Part shown: positions 18,127 to 26,727 of the stretch, one piece after another
Layout: every line of letters starts with the position of its first letter
Numbering within the stretch: position 1 is the first letter of the stretch
Notes under the pieces: generated by a model
Told to the model about the DNA's origin: nothing
Databases searched by the model: none
What the model saw: the letters and a program-made list of their open reading frames with translations, nothing else
Assembly (NCBI RefSeq): GCF_016894445.1
Contig: NZ_CP056775.1
Coordinates: 5,134,001 to 5,198,000, forward strand
DNA from: Dyadobacter sandarakinus
GTDB taxonomy: Bacteria; Bacteroidota; Bacteroidia; Cytophagales; Spirosomataceae
DNA length: 64,000 nt
Reading direction: 5' to 3'
Position numbers and translations under genes: made by a program

Positions 18127-20502
18127 TTACTCAGACCTGAGCGTGTCAGCGGGATTTCTCATGGCAGTACGGTAAGTCTGAATGCCGATAGCCGAAAGGC
18201 CTGTCAGCAGCAGGCTTGTCAGGCATCGCAGAAAAACACCAGGCCCGAGGGAAACATGGTAGGTAAACAGGTTGAGGAAAAGTCCTCCCAGGAAGTAGCC
18301 GAGCGGCAGAGCAATAACGGAGGCGATCAGGATCATTTTGACAAACCCGGCACTGAGCAGTACAATGATCTGCGCGGCACTGGCACCCAATACTTTACGG
18401 ATACCCACTTCACTGATCCTTTGTTCAGTCGTATAGGTGACCATGCCTAGCAAGCCCATTCCGGCAATCAGGAAAACAATGAATACGATCACGCCGGTAA
18501 AGCGCTGGTCACCATCTTCGGCATAATCCTCGTACAGTTGCGCCTCATACCAGGAGTACACAAATGATTCCCGCGGATGCAGTCGCTTCCATATTCCGGC
18601 CAGTGATGCTTCTATGTGTGCCTTTTCTGCATTTTCATCGACTTTCACCGATAGTACCTTTATTTCGGCCGGATCGTACGCCAGTACCAGCGGGGCAACC
18701 GGCAACTAGTAACGCATAAAACAGAAGTTTCTGACTACGCCTGAAACGTGTACATTCTGCTCGTTGAGCCTGATCATTTGTCCAATGGATTCTTTCGGAT
18801 TGTCAAACCCGAGTACCCTGGCAGCCCGCTCATTGATCACAACAAATCGCCCGGACGTATCTTCGAGGGTTTCAGGCAAATTTTCTCCGGCAACAAACTT
18901 TAACCGCATATTGTCGATAAAACGACCATCCGCCGCATAGATGTAGGTATCCTGGGGAGTCATTTGCTGCCCTTTCGGGCCTATGTTACTGATTTTGGCT
19001 TTTCCTGATCCTTCATTGAGGGTTGCCGACGCACGTCCTACTTTTTCAACACCGGCCACCTTTGAGATTTCGGCAGCCAGCACTTCGACATGGCCGGGAG
19101 TTACCGGGATATTGAGAATACCTTTCCTGTTAAAATTCTCATTATCCGTTGCCATGTAATCAAACTGGCTGTTGGAGATGCCGGTGAATGTCATAAATAT
19201 CAGGGCTACCGCAAACTGGACAACAATCAGCGATTTCCGGAAGCTGACTCTTCCAAGCGCCGCCGGCCCCAGCTTTCCTTTGATAACCTGTGCGGGCTCA
19301 TAGGAAGCCAAAATCCGGGCTGGTAAAATCCCCGCCAGCACGCCCGTAAGGATGGTAAAGACCACAAACATCAACCACAGGACTCCCGTTTGCTGAACCT
19401 GATAGTTGAGCCAGCCGACATGCACATAGGATTGGAAAAACAGCAACCCGAGGTAACCCACACTCAAAGCGCCAAAGGCAATTACAATCGTTTCGGTGAT
19501 AAACTGAAAGATCAGCTGCCCGCGTCTGGCACCGGCCACTTTGCGCACACCCACTTCCCGGCCACGGCTGAGCGATCTTGTCAGTGTGAGGTTGACGTAG
19601 TTGAATCCCGCCAGCAGGATCACGATGAATGGTACGAGCAGGCTTACACCAATTTTCCACCAGGGCTCCACATACGGGTTATTGAGTAGCCCCTGCGAAT
19701 CCAGGGGAATGTCTTTCAGGTACTGGCTTCTGTAAGCATGTTTTTTCAAATCTTTGAAAACAACCTGCCTGTTATTCTGTCCGGCAATTTTATCAAGTGC
19801 GGCATCCAGCGCGGCCTGATTGCCGCCTTTTGTCAGAAGAACGAACGTGTATGTATTGTAATCCTGCCAGTTATCTTCTGCTACGTTTGGATTGAGCTCC
19901 CGGAAGCTGGCCATCGAAATGACCATGTCTGATTTCAGGTGGGTCGTGAAGGGTTTGATGGAGGCAAAAACCCCTGAAACCGTGAAAATGCCCCGGTCCG
20001 GGCTGGTGAGTGTTTTACCGACAGGATCTGCTTTACCAAAAAACCGCTCTGCCATCTCTTTGGTGAGCACAACCGTGCGGGGTTCAATGCAGGGTTTTCC
20101 TTTTTCCAGTTTAAAACCGAATATTTCAAAGTAGCCCGGATCAACATACATGCCGTCGACATTCAGGGATTTGATCCCGTTATTCAGACTCCCATTGAAA
20201 TTGCGGACGATTCTGACCGATTGCTCAATGATACTTTGCCCTGTACCCAGTTTTTCACTCAGGGGCATGGGTGAGGAAGCCAGTGAATAAATTTTGTCAT
20301 CCTTTGCAGTCACATCCGTAATGATACGGAAGGTCCGATCCGGGTAGGGGTGAAAAGAATCTTTTTCAAAGCTGGTCTGTACCTGTATGAGCTGCAAAAA
20401 ACAGAATGCCATGGCCAATCCCAGCCCGGCGATATGGATTACTGAAAACAGCTTGTGTTTCCATAAATTACGTATCGCGATTGTGAGGTAGCTACGAAGC
20501 AT
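18127..20502 (-). pseudogene. MacB/FtsX-type ABC transporter permease interrupted by an in-frame TAG
   Basis: Reading leftward from ATG 20502, a 598-residue frame stops at TAG (18708-18706) just after NFCFMRY, and the same frame continues without a shift for another 192 residues (LPVAPLVLAYDP ... PADTLRSE). Together they make about 790 residues, the normal length of these permeases: N-terminal helix, MacB-like periplasmic domain, three FtsX helices (about 280-420), second periplasmic domain, three more FtsX helices (VSEVGIRKVLGASAAQI). The stop lies in the second periplasmic domain, before the last helices. A TTG follows the stop at once, so re-initiation is conceivable. A true pseudogene, a sequencing error or read-through are all possible. 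No ATPase gene is adjacent. Confidence 0.8.
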
Positions 20503-20657
20503 TTCATCAATGTATAGGTTTGGTATGTGAATTTGAAAAATAAACGTACCTGAAATACTTCTTCCTGTAAATCATAAGCTTATGGTAAAATTGGCATTTG
20601 CCGCATGTCCGTAATCGGGCACTTTGGACAAAGCATATGGGTTGTGTATTTTAAACA

Positions 20658-20730
20658 AAATCAGGCTTACTAAAAGACCGGGAGAAACATCTTTCCCGGT
20701 CTTTTAGTAAGCCTGATTTCTTTCTTTTTT
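20658..20730 (+). terminator. perfect 26-bp hairpin, strong terminator
   Basis: AAATCAGGCTTACTAAAAGA... (20658-20683) is perfectly complementary to 20694-20719, with a 10-nt loop and a following CTTTCTTTTTTTTG. It terminates leftward transcripts of the small lysine-rich gene, but the better T tract is on the plus strand, where no gene lies upstream. Confidence 0.8.
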
Positions 20731-20746
20731 TGTAAAAGATAAACTG

Positions 20747-20998
20747 TCAGTTAACCGACAAGTCTTGGCGCTCCGCAGTCACATGCTGACTCAGGTTTTC
20801 GAGGGATGCATGTTCACTCTGGCCCTTGCCCTCTTTCCGCGCTGCTTTCTTTTGGTTTTTAACTACCTTTTTGACCAGCTTCTTGGTCGTTTTTTTAACC
20901 GCTTTAGATGCTTTTGCTGATTGTACGCCTGCTTCAATCAATTTTGTCTCGACTGCCTTTGCCAGATCTGCCGCCAGTTCTTTTTGTACCTTTTTCAT
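20747..20998 (-). CDS. small lysine-rich basic protein
   Basis: 83 residues from ATG 20998 (MKKVQKELAADLAKAV); a longer in-frame opening to 21127 has no protein-like character. The first third is an amphipathic helix, the middle is a lysine/alanine run (KASKAVKKTTKKLVKKVV..., KNQKKAARKEGK) reminiscent of histone H1-like tails, and the tail is polar. Not recognised as a named family. It may bind nucleic acid or an acidic surface. It has its own terminator downstream. Confidence 0.55.
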   Translation of the reverse strand: MKKVQKELAADLAKAVETKLIEAGVQSAKASKAVKKTTKKLVKKVVKNQKKAARKEGKGQSEHASLENLSQHVTAERQDLSVN

Positions 20999-21228
20999 TG
21001 TTGTTTGTTGGTGAATGGAATTATCGGATCCAAATCTAACATAGCGGACTGCAATTCTAATATTAACATTTTTGTCCTGCCGGAATGCTGAAAAACGATG
21101 TAGTTCTTTTATAGGTGTAGTCTGCAAAGTAGCTCGTACATTTTGTTAAAGCTGGTTTTTCCGGGGCATTCGTGTATTTTACTTTGCAATCAGCATCCTC
21201 GAAGTACAGGTAAGTCCCTGCGGGTCAG

Positions 21229-22145
21229 CTATATCATCCACTTTCTTTCTGTGGTAAAAGAAATCGTCAGCCACATTTCGTACTCACCTTTGATGCGGTC
21301 ATACAATATTTGCCGGATGCCATCCAGTTCGGCAACACTCATGGCGGACATACTTTTGGGTAGAAGAAAGTCAATCTCCACCGTATAGCTATTTCCCGTC
21401 TTCGCAACCCTTACCAGGTGATCCACAAACCCGTGAACGATCCGGATCTGCTCGGATTCATCATGAATCTTGTCTTCCACCTCGTCATCCGGCGCAAACT
21501 GAAGCAGCTCGCGGATGTTTTTCCAGAAAGTGGTAGCCGGGATGCGAAGAAAAACAAGGGAGATGATCAGGACCATGGCCGGATCCAGGTAGGGAATCAG
21601 GAAAGCTGCCGGACCTGCCTTCAGGAAATATCCTAGTGAAAGTACGGCCAGCACGCCCAAACTCAGGGAAGCATCCAGCTGCCACTCCGTAGACTCAATC
21701 CGGAGGTACTCTGAGCCAAGTTCTGCGGCTTTATTCCTGAAAAAAAGCCACAATCCAAAACAAACAACAATGGACGAGATCAGATAGGGTAGTGCGATTG
21801 CCAGTTCAACCGTTTTACCGCCATTAATATGTCGATGACGGAGGTAGCCAGTGAATAAAGACACAAAAAAATGATAACCGACGACTGCAGGGAGATCGCA
21901 AATGGCTGGAACTGCGAGCGCCCAAACGGAAGATTGTCATCGTCAGGTTTGCGGATGAAGTTATTGACGAAAAGCGAAACACCGGAAAGTGTCAGGCCAA
22001 CCATAGAAAAAAGCGCATCGAAAATAATGGATTTGGAGTCTCCCGCAATGCCGACGCCTATGGCCCAAAGCGTGAGGACAGAGCCGATTGCAATGGAAAC
22101 TTTAATCAGCTTTCGTTCTTGTAATCTTCGTTGCCGGGGGTTCAT
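21229..22145 (-). pseudogene. cation diffusion facilitator-like transporter, frameshifted
   Basis: Two overlapping frames together give one cation-efflux protein of about 305 residues. The first (from ATG 22145) carries SKSIIFDALFSMVGLTLS and DDDNLPFGRSQFQP, the metal-site helix and loop of the CDF fold, and runs through IIFLCLYSLATSVIDILMA. The second, entered near 21820, continues GGKTVELAIALPYLISS, further helices and the cytoplasmic C-terminal domain (FVDHLVRVAKTGNSYTVEIDF). Inserting one G in the minus-strand GGCGGTAAAA restores the full protein. No recognisable slippery heptamer is present, so programmed frameshifting is unlikely; loss of one base or an assembly error is more likely. 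Confidence 0.78.
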
Positions 22146-22501
22146 TTACATCGTTTTTAATCAACAAACAGATGGCAGGCAAAATTGTAACAAAAATGCG
22201 TTTTTTAATGCCACAGCGTGGTTTTTTGCTATGCAAATACAGCAGCAGTTTCAAAAATGATTGCTGCTGGAGGGTTCAGCTTTGCGGCAGCATTCAAATG
22301 TACTTCGTCCGTACGATGTCAGGAGCTATGGAGTATTATCAAAATGTAAATTCCGGAAGTTTGTGATGGTGGAGCGTACTGTTTATATTTTTAGCCAGGC
22401 AGCCCAACATCTGTAAATTGCTTCGTCTTTCTATAAAAATAAAGACTCCTGCCTGGTAGCAGAAGTCTTAATACTTTACTGTTTTTGACTTTCTGATTCT
22501 G
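22146..22501. other. intergenic stretch of 356 bp
   Basis: Holds the upstream region of the cation-efflux gene and, at its right end, the terminator of the DUF2382 gene. Short frames on the plus strand (for example 22172-22366) have no protein-like features. Nothing else recognised. Confidence 0.6.
22432..22469 (-). terminator. terminator of the DUF2382 gene
   Basis: On the minus strand AAGACTTCTGC (22469-22459), loop TACCAG and GCAGGAGTCTT (22452-22442) form an 11-bp stem with one mismatch or wobble, followed by TATTTTTATA. It lies 33 bp past the stop at 22502. Confidence 0.75.
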
Positions 22502-23359
22502 TCAGAGATCCAAACGCGATCTCCGCAGCCTTTCTTCGTCGGTCAGATTTTCCACATCCACTTCAGTATTCCGGAGTGTCTCATGAATGACCTCTTCCCG
22601 CTCTTCCACTGTTTTGCTCAGGCTGATTTCCTCTACCACACGCGCTTCCTTATCAACCACCGGAACCTCGGCATATTCTCTCATTTCAATCGTTCCTTCC
22701 TGGAAGGTACCAAAGTCAGACTCACTGGCCACACGGTCAACCGGCGTTCTGTTGACAGTTACCTGCTCCTGACGCAAGCGGATACTTTCCTGAACGGGAC
22801 GTTCCACAATACGGCTCCTCAACCGTACTCCACCGGTTTCTATTTCTCTTTTACCAACCTGCAGTTCCTCTTCGATGACAGGCAGTGATGCGCTTTCTTC
22901 ACCGGTAACTTCCGGGATTACCGGCAGGTCTGTCAGTGACTGGCTTGTTGTTGTTACATCAGTATATGGCTGACTGGCGGAAGGCAAGTCGGCAACACCG
23001 TGGCTTGAAGATCCCAATCCATCATTTTGATTCAGGTCTATGGCACCATACTGATCCAGAATTTGTGCGGCATTTTCAGCCTCATAGGCAGTCGCTGCAT
23101 GTACCGTTACAATGGTACCCCTTCTTCCGGCAGTCGTGTAGCGATTTGCCTCTTCTTCATCCGAATCAAACAGGTCTCTGAAAAAATTACCGATACGATC
23201 TACCACGTCGTGGTCCTCGTCCGTAGTTGTGGCGTCAGACTTATAAGATGCTGTTTTGATATCTACATGGCTATCACTGAAACCACTAGCCAGCAAAAAA
23301 TCCCTTGCTTGCTGTGCTTCCCTTTCATATTCAAAAATTCCAACAACTGTGTTTGACAT
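22502..23359 (-). CDS. DUF2382 (YsnF/AvaK-type) stress protein with general-stress N-terminal domain
   Basis: 285 residues. The N-terminus (MSNTVVGIFEYEREAQQARDFL, then GTIVTVHAATAYEAENAAQILDQYGAI) resembles the heat-induced/general stress flavour of the YflT type. Residues about 165-275 form a DUF2382 domain: SLPVIEEELQVGKREIETGGVRL, RPVQESIRLRQEQVTVNR, and E/V-rich strands ending in EEREEVIHETLRNTEVDVENL. This domain class is linked to oxidative and desiccation stress in bacteria. A second DUF2382 protein lies immediately upstream on the same strand (46 bp gap). Confidence 0.85.
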   Translation of the reverse strand: MSNTVVGIFEYEREAQQARDFLLASGFSDSHVDIKTASYKSDATTTDEDHDVVDRIGNFFRDLFDSDEEEANRYTTAGRRGTIVTVHAATAYEAENAAQILDQYGAIDLNQNDGLGSSSHGVADLPSASQPYTDVTTTSQSLTDLPVIPEVTGEESASLPVIEEELQVGKREIETGGVRLRSRIVERPVQESIRLRQEQVTVNRTPVDRVASESDFGTFQEGTIEMREYAEVPVVDKEARVVEEISLSKTVEEREEVIHETLRNTEVDVENLTDEERLRRSRLDL

Positions 23360-23405
23360 GACTTTCCTGTTTTATGGTTTTACTGTTAAGTTGACGCGCA
23401 GGTTG

Positions 23406-23828
23406 TTAAATATCCGTGCCCGGATTTTCCCGGGATACATTGATGATTTCTTTTTTCAGGGTTTGAGAAAATGTTTTTTCCTCCTGTGTTTCTCTTTTTG
23501 TAATGTGCAGCTCTTCTACCAGCATCAGCTTTTTTTCTACTACCAGCACTTCCTTGACCACCGATATAATAGTTACATTCCCTTCCTGCCGGATGGGCTC
23601 AGGTGCGTATTCCACATATTGATTAATTTCCCTCCGTTCTACAAGTACTTCCTCGCTGGAAATCAAGCCATTTACAGAAACTTCTTCTTCAACAACTTCT
23701 TTGGTAATGGTCACCTTGCCGGTTTCAACCAATTGGCTGCCGACAACAAGCTTTTCTTCAATAACAGGAAGTTTAAGGCTTTCAGAAGCGGGAAAGCTCC
23801 CGGTATCATGGTCTTGCCCGGCTATCAT
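23406..23828 (-). CDS. DUF2382-domain protein
   Basis: 140 residues from ATG 23828; a GTG at 23855 would add nine. Almost the whole protein is one DUF2382 unit: LKLPVIEEKLVVGSQLVETGKVTITKEVVEEEVSV, VLVERREINQYVE, VVEKKLMLVEELHITKRETQEEKTF. No signal peptide. Co-directional with the longer DUF2382 gene, so a two-gene unit is likely, with the two probably derived by domain duplication. Function unproven; stress-related by family. Confidence 0.8.
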   Translation of the reverse strand: MIAGQDHDTGSFPASESLKLPVIEEKLVVGSQLVETGKVTITKEVVEEEVSVNGLISSEEVLVERREINQYVEYAPEPIRQEGNVTIISVVKEVLVVEKKLMLVEELHITKRETQEEKTFSQTLKKEIINVSRENPGTDI

Positions 23829-24058
23829 AAGTTGTGGTAGTTTAAATGTATGCACCAGGTGAGCTAAAACTGTGCCATTTTCATTTACGGCATGGTTTCA
23901 GAGTTTTAATATTCAAAACATTCCGGGCTTTGAAGCGCACAACTCATGGTTGTTGCACATGAGTTTCCCATGCAGGCATTGTACAACCCTGCGGGTAGCA
24001 GCAATGCGCAGGAGACAACCTGCTGATCTGTTAATAAAAGGAGATTGTAATTTAGAAG

Positions 24059-25168
24059 CTATACGATAGCGTCATTGAGGCTGGGCATGCCGAAGCGCTT
24101 AAGGCTCCTGATGTGGGAGTGCAGCGCGTCAAGAAATGACTCATTTTCCAGATAATGCAATCCGAACTCCCTGGCGGTTTCTTTAACAATGGGAGCTATC
24201 TGGGGATAGTGTACGTGGCAGATTTTAGGGAAAAGATGATGTTCAATCTGGAAGTTCAGCCCGCCGATGTACCAGCTCAGCCACTTGTTGCGGGGAGAAA
24301 AGTTGACGGTGGTTTCGAGCTGATGAATTGCCCAGTCTTTTTCGATTACTCCGGCTTCATTGGGAAGCGGATGTTCCGTGCCTTCCACTGAATGCGCCAA
24401 CTGGAATATGATGGTCAGTACCAGCCCAGCTGCAAAATGCATCAGTAAAAATCCAGCCAGTATATGGGTGAAATCCAAATCAAAAATGAAAACCGGAACT
24501 GCAAGAAAAAAGCCAAGGTACACGACCTTCATAACGATCAATCCGATCAGCATTCGCCTGTTTTCAGCTTTACTCTGCCGGTTTACCCCCGACTCAATGA
24601 ACTGTCCGTATTGAATAAAATCCTTTAACAGCACCCAGTATAAGGTAAGTATGCCATAGAAAAAGAAGGCATACAGCCACTGAAAGCGGTTAAACAAGCC
24701 TGGCTTTCCGTGCGGCGAAAGCTTGACCACGCCCCTGTCCCGGATGTCTTCATCCAAATCGGCCACGTTTGTATAGGTGTGGTGCAAGATGTTATGCTGC
24801 AACTTCCAATTCATTACCCCAGCGCCGGCCAGGTTGATGGTATATCCCATCCATTTATTAATAACCGGATTCTGTGAAATCGCTCCATGATTCGCATCGT
24901 GCATCACGCTCATCCCGATCCCGGAAATGCCCACTCCCATCACAAGCCACAACAACATGCTGACCCAGAAAGAAGGCGCAGCAACCAGAATTACGATAAA
25001 AGGTAAAATGTAAATTGAAAGTAGCACCACGGTTTTTATCACCATGGTTTTATTGGCATACCTGGAAGTATTGTTTTCAACAAAATATTGATCTACCCTC
25101 TTTTTCAATGTTGGGAAAAACTGGCTCTTTACGGGTGCAGCGAATTTGATCTTTTCTGTATTGCTCAT
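24059..25168 (-). CDS. membrane fatty acid (acyl-lipid/acyl-CoA) desaturase
   Basis: 369 residues with four or more membrane helices and the three histidine boxes of the front-end desaturase group: HDANHG (near 90), HNILHH (near 123) and QIEHH (near 310), the last with Gln instead of His as first residue, which is typical of delta-5/delta-6-like enzymes. No fused cytochrome b5 domain. It introduces a double bond into membrane fatty acids, using a di-iron centre and external electron donors. Such genes often respond to cold. Stands alone; the DUF2382 genes lie 230 bp downstream on the same strand. Confidence 0.9.
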   Translation of the reverse strand: MSNTEKIKFAAPVKSQFFPTLKKRVDQYFVENNTSRYANKTMVIKTVVLLSIYILPFIVILVAAPSFWVSMLLWLVMGVGISGIGMSVMHDANHGAISQNPVINKWMGYTINLAGAGVMNWKLQHNILHHTYTNVADLDEDIRDRGVVKLSPHGKPGLFNRFQWLYAFFFYGILTLYWVLLKDFIQYGQFIESGVNRQSKAENRRMLIGLIVMKVVYLGFFLAVPVFIFDLDFTHILAGFLLMHFAAGLVLTIIFQLAHSVEGTEHPLPNEAGVIEKDWAIHQLETTVNFSPRNKWLSWYIGGLNFQIEHHLFPKICHVHYPQIAPIVKETAREFGLHYLENESFLDALHSHIRSLKRFGMPSLNDAIV

Positions 25169-25360
25169 ACTTCTCTGGTTAAATTATGGTGAATGACCAG
25201 ATGAGAAAACAAAGTTTTACCCGCGTATTTTCAGAAAGTCCCTCAAATCAGAACGTTAAGATCTGAATTTTATTTGACTCACAAACAAAGTAATCCGGTA
25301 AGTTCGACGGGCAATATGTCCCGCTTAACTGCTGATAACTGACTGTCAAATGTTTGTGGC

Positions 25361-25882
25361 ATGAAAATAGCAGACTTGTCCGATTCTGAAACACTGTACA
25401 TCATGCACATAGAGCCATTACAACATGCCGCTTTCCTCAAAAATGAATCTGAATCCGTGCCAATAGACAGACAAGCCGATTTGTCGGCTTTTATCAAGGC
25501 TTTCCTGCAAAAGCCTGCTATGAAACAGCGTTTTCAAAAGCTGCTGGAGTCGGAGCCTGCCTTGTTGCAGGGTCATCATTACTGGCGAACAACCTCTGAA
25601 AACGGAATTGATTTTGCTTCTTCTTTGGAGGTGCCGCATAGCATACTTGCCTTTTCACGAATATACAATGGCAAGGAATTGCTGTGTGCAATAAATCTTC
25701 ATCATGAGGACCGGTGTGCTGTATACGTTACAGTGGATAATGCGCTGCATGCGTCCGGTTCCCGGATGTTCTGCCTGTATGCCTCTGACAGTAATAGTCC
25801 GGCAGAGCTGAATGTAGAGGACCGGAATGGGAAAGCTATCCGCATCACGGTTTCACCGGGCGAACTGGTTATTTACAGCTAG
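25361..25882 (+). CDS. orphan alpha-amylase C-terminal domain-like protein
   Basis: 173 residues. The segment ESEPALLQGHHYWR, NGIDFASSLEV, HSILAFSRIYNGKELLCAINL and the closing GKAIRITVSPGELVIYS strongly resemble the last 130-150 residues of GH13 alpha-amylases, where the domain packs behind the catalytic barrel. The (beta/alpha)8 barrel with its Asp-Glu-Asp triad is missing altogether, and an in-frame TGA lies just upstream of the ATG, so the frame is not open into a lost barrel. No signal peptide. Either a decayed amylase remnant or a stand-alone domain with a new role. The match is by eye. Confidence 0.5.
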   Translation: MKIADLSDSETLYIMHIEPLQHAAFLKNESESVPIDRQADLSAFIKAFLQKPAMKQRFQKLLESEPALLQGHHYWRTTSENGIDFASSLEVPHSILAFSRIYNGKELLCAINLHHEDRCAVYVTVDNALHASGSRMFCLYASDSNSPAELNVEDRNGKAIRITVSPGELVIYS

Positions 25883-25935
25883 CATTGGGGACAAACAGAA
25901 TGCAATGTTGATTGAAAAAATCCTTGTATGCAGCG

Positions 25936-25972
25936 AAAAAAACCTGAGCCAGCTCTTGCGGGCCGACTCAGG
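25936..25972 (-). terminator. terminator of the small 57-residue gene
   Basis: Minus strand CCTGAGTCGGC, loop CCGCAAGA, GCTGGCTCAGG, then T7. It lies 16 bp past the stop at 25989. It may also catch plus-strand readthrough poorly, because that side lacks a T tract. Confidence 0.8.
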
Positions 25973-25988
25973 TGAACAATCCGATTCT

Positions 25989-26162
25989 TTAAATCTGGTC
26001 TGGAATCAGCTCTCTTTCGTAGAAAGCCAGCATTTTATGTTCACTGTCACCAATCTCTTCACAGTAGTAAATTCGCTTCAAGTAGTTCAGTATTACCAAT
26101 TTCCTTTTCGGGTTGGTCAGCAACGAAACGTTGGAGCCAATAAGATATTTGTTTTCCATCAT
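25989..26162 (-). CDS. small hypothetical protein
   Basis: About 57 residues from ATG 26162 (or the adjacent ATG 26159). The pattern KYLIGSNVSLLTNPKRKLVILNYLKRIYYCE ... AFYERELI looks like a small beta-barrel protein: a glycine turn, then alternating hydrophobic strands and a closing ERELI. It recalls the general layout of small DUF2158/YodC-like proteins, but I cannot assign it. The strong terminator right after it supports a real gene. Confidence 0.5.
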   Translation of the reverse strand: MMENKYLIGSNVSLLTNPKRKLVILNYLKRIYYCEEIGDSEHKMLAFYERELIPDQI

Positions 26163-26313
26163 GTAAGGTAGTAAGATCAAAGCACTATAACTATCTCATA
26201 ATCAATAATTTCATATTGTGAGTATTACGTAGCATCTTCATACCGTCCGCTGCATGGATTATCTTCTTTCACCGGGGATGTATCTGAGCTGCTTGACGCA
26301 CACCGTCGGCTTC

Positions 26314-26727
26314 CTAGCGCTCAACGACAAGCTTTTGCGTACAGGTCAGCCGGCCCTTGTTAACGATAACAATGTAAATTCCGGGTTCCAGTCCCGAAAC
26401 ATCCAGCTTCTCTCCATGCCAGGACTTTCTGATTACTGCTGCCCCGTGCTGATTGATCACGCTCATGTAACATCCCGCCTGACCAGAGAATTGTAAAGCA
26501 TTCGGAATTCTCACAGATACCTGCTCCGATGCAGGATTGGGCGAGAGTACCAGACCGTTTGTTATGGTTGACGGGTTGTTCAATTTGTAAGTCAGTCCCG
26601 ACAATTTGCCTGGATAATGCGCGTCTTTACCAGTGACTGTCTGAGCATATGCCTCCGGCAAACTCACGAACATACCCAGGAGAAGCGCAATTTTCACGTA
26701 ATCCGGAATTTTATAATGCTTGCTCAT
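26314..26727 (-). CDS. short secreted protein consisting of a T9SS type A sorting domain
   Basis: 137 residues. Signal peptide (to YAQ near residue 29), about 30 linker residues, then one T9SS C-terminal domain: LVLSPNPASEQVSVRIP, MSVINQHGAAVIRKSWHG, KLDVSGLEPGIYIVIVNKG and TQKLVVER, ending in a basic residue as usual. No other functional domain exists in the protein. Its ATG overlaps the TGA of the upstream 1493-residue metallopeptidase gene (ATGA), so the two are translationally coupled. The peptidase itself has no sorting domain. The pair looks like a split cargo/anchor arrangement, which is an inference. Confidence 0.85.
   Translation of the reverse strand: MSKHYKIPDYVKIALLLGMFVSLPEAYAQTVTGKDAHYPGKLSGLTYKLNNPSTITNGLVLSPNPASEQVSVRIPNALQFSGQAGCYMSVINQHGAAVIRKSWHGEKLDVSGLEPGIYIVIVNKGRLTCTQKLVVER

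Noticed and set aside
22172-22366. Small plus-strand frame in the gap before the DUF2382 gene
   Set aside because: No start context or domain, and cysteine-rich random-looking sequence.
23941-23965. AACTCATG/CATGAGTT hairpin between the DUF2382 and desaturase genes
   Set aside because: Stem without T tract on either strand; not enough to call a terminator or RNA.
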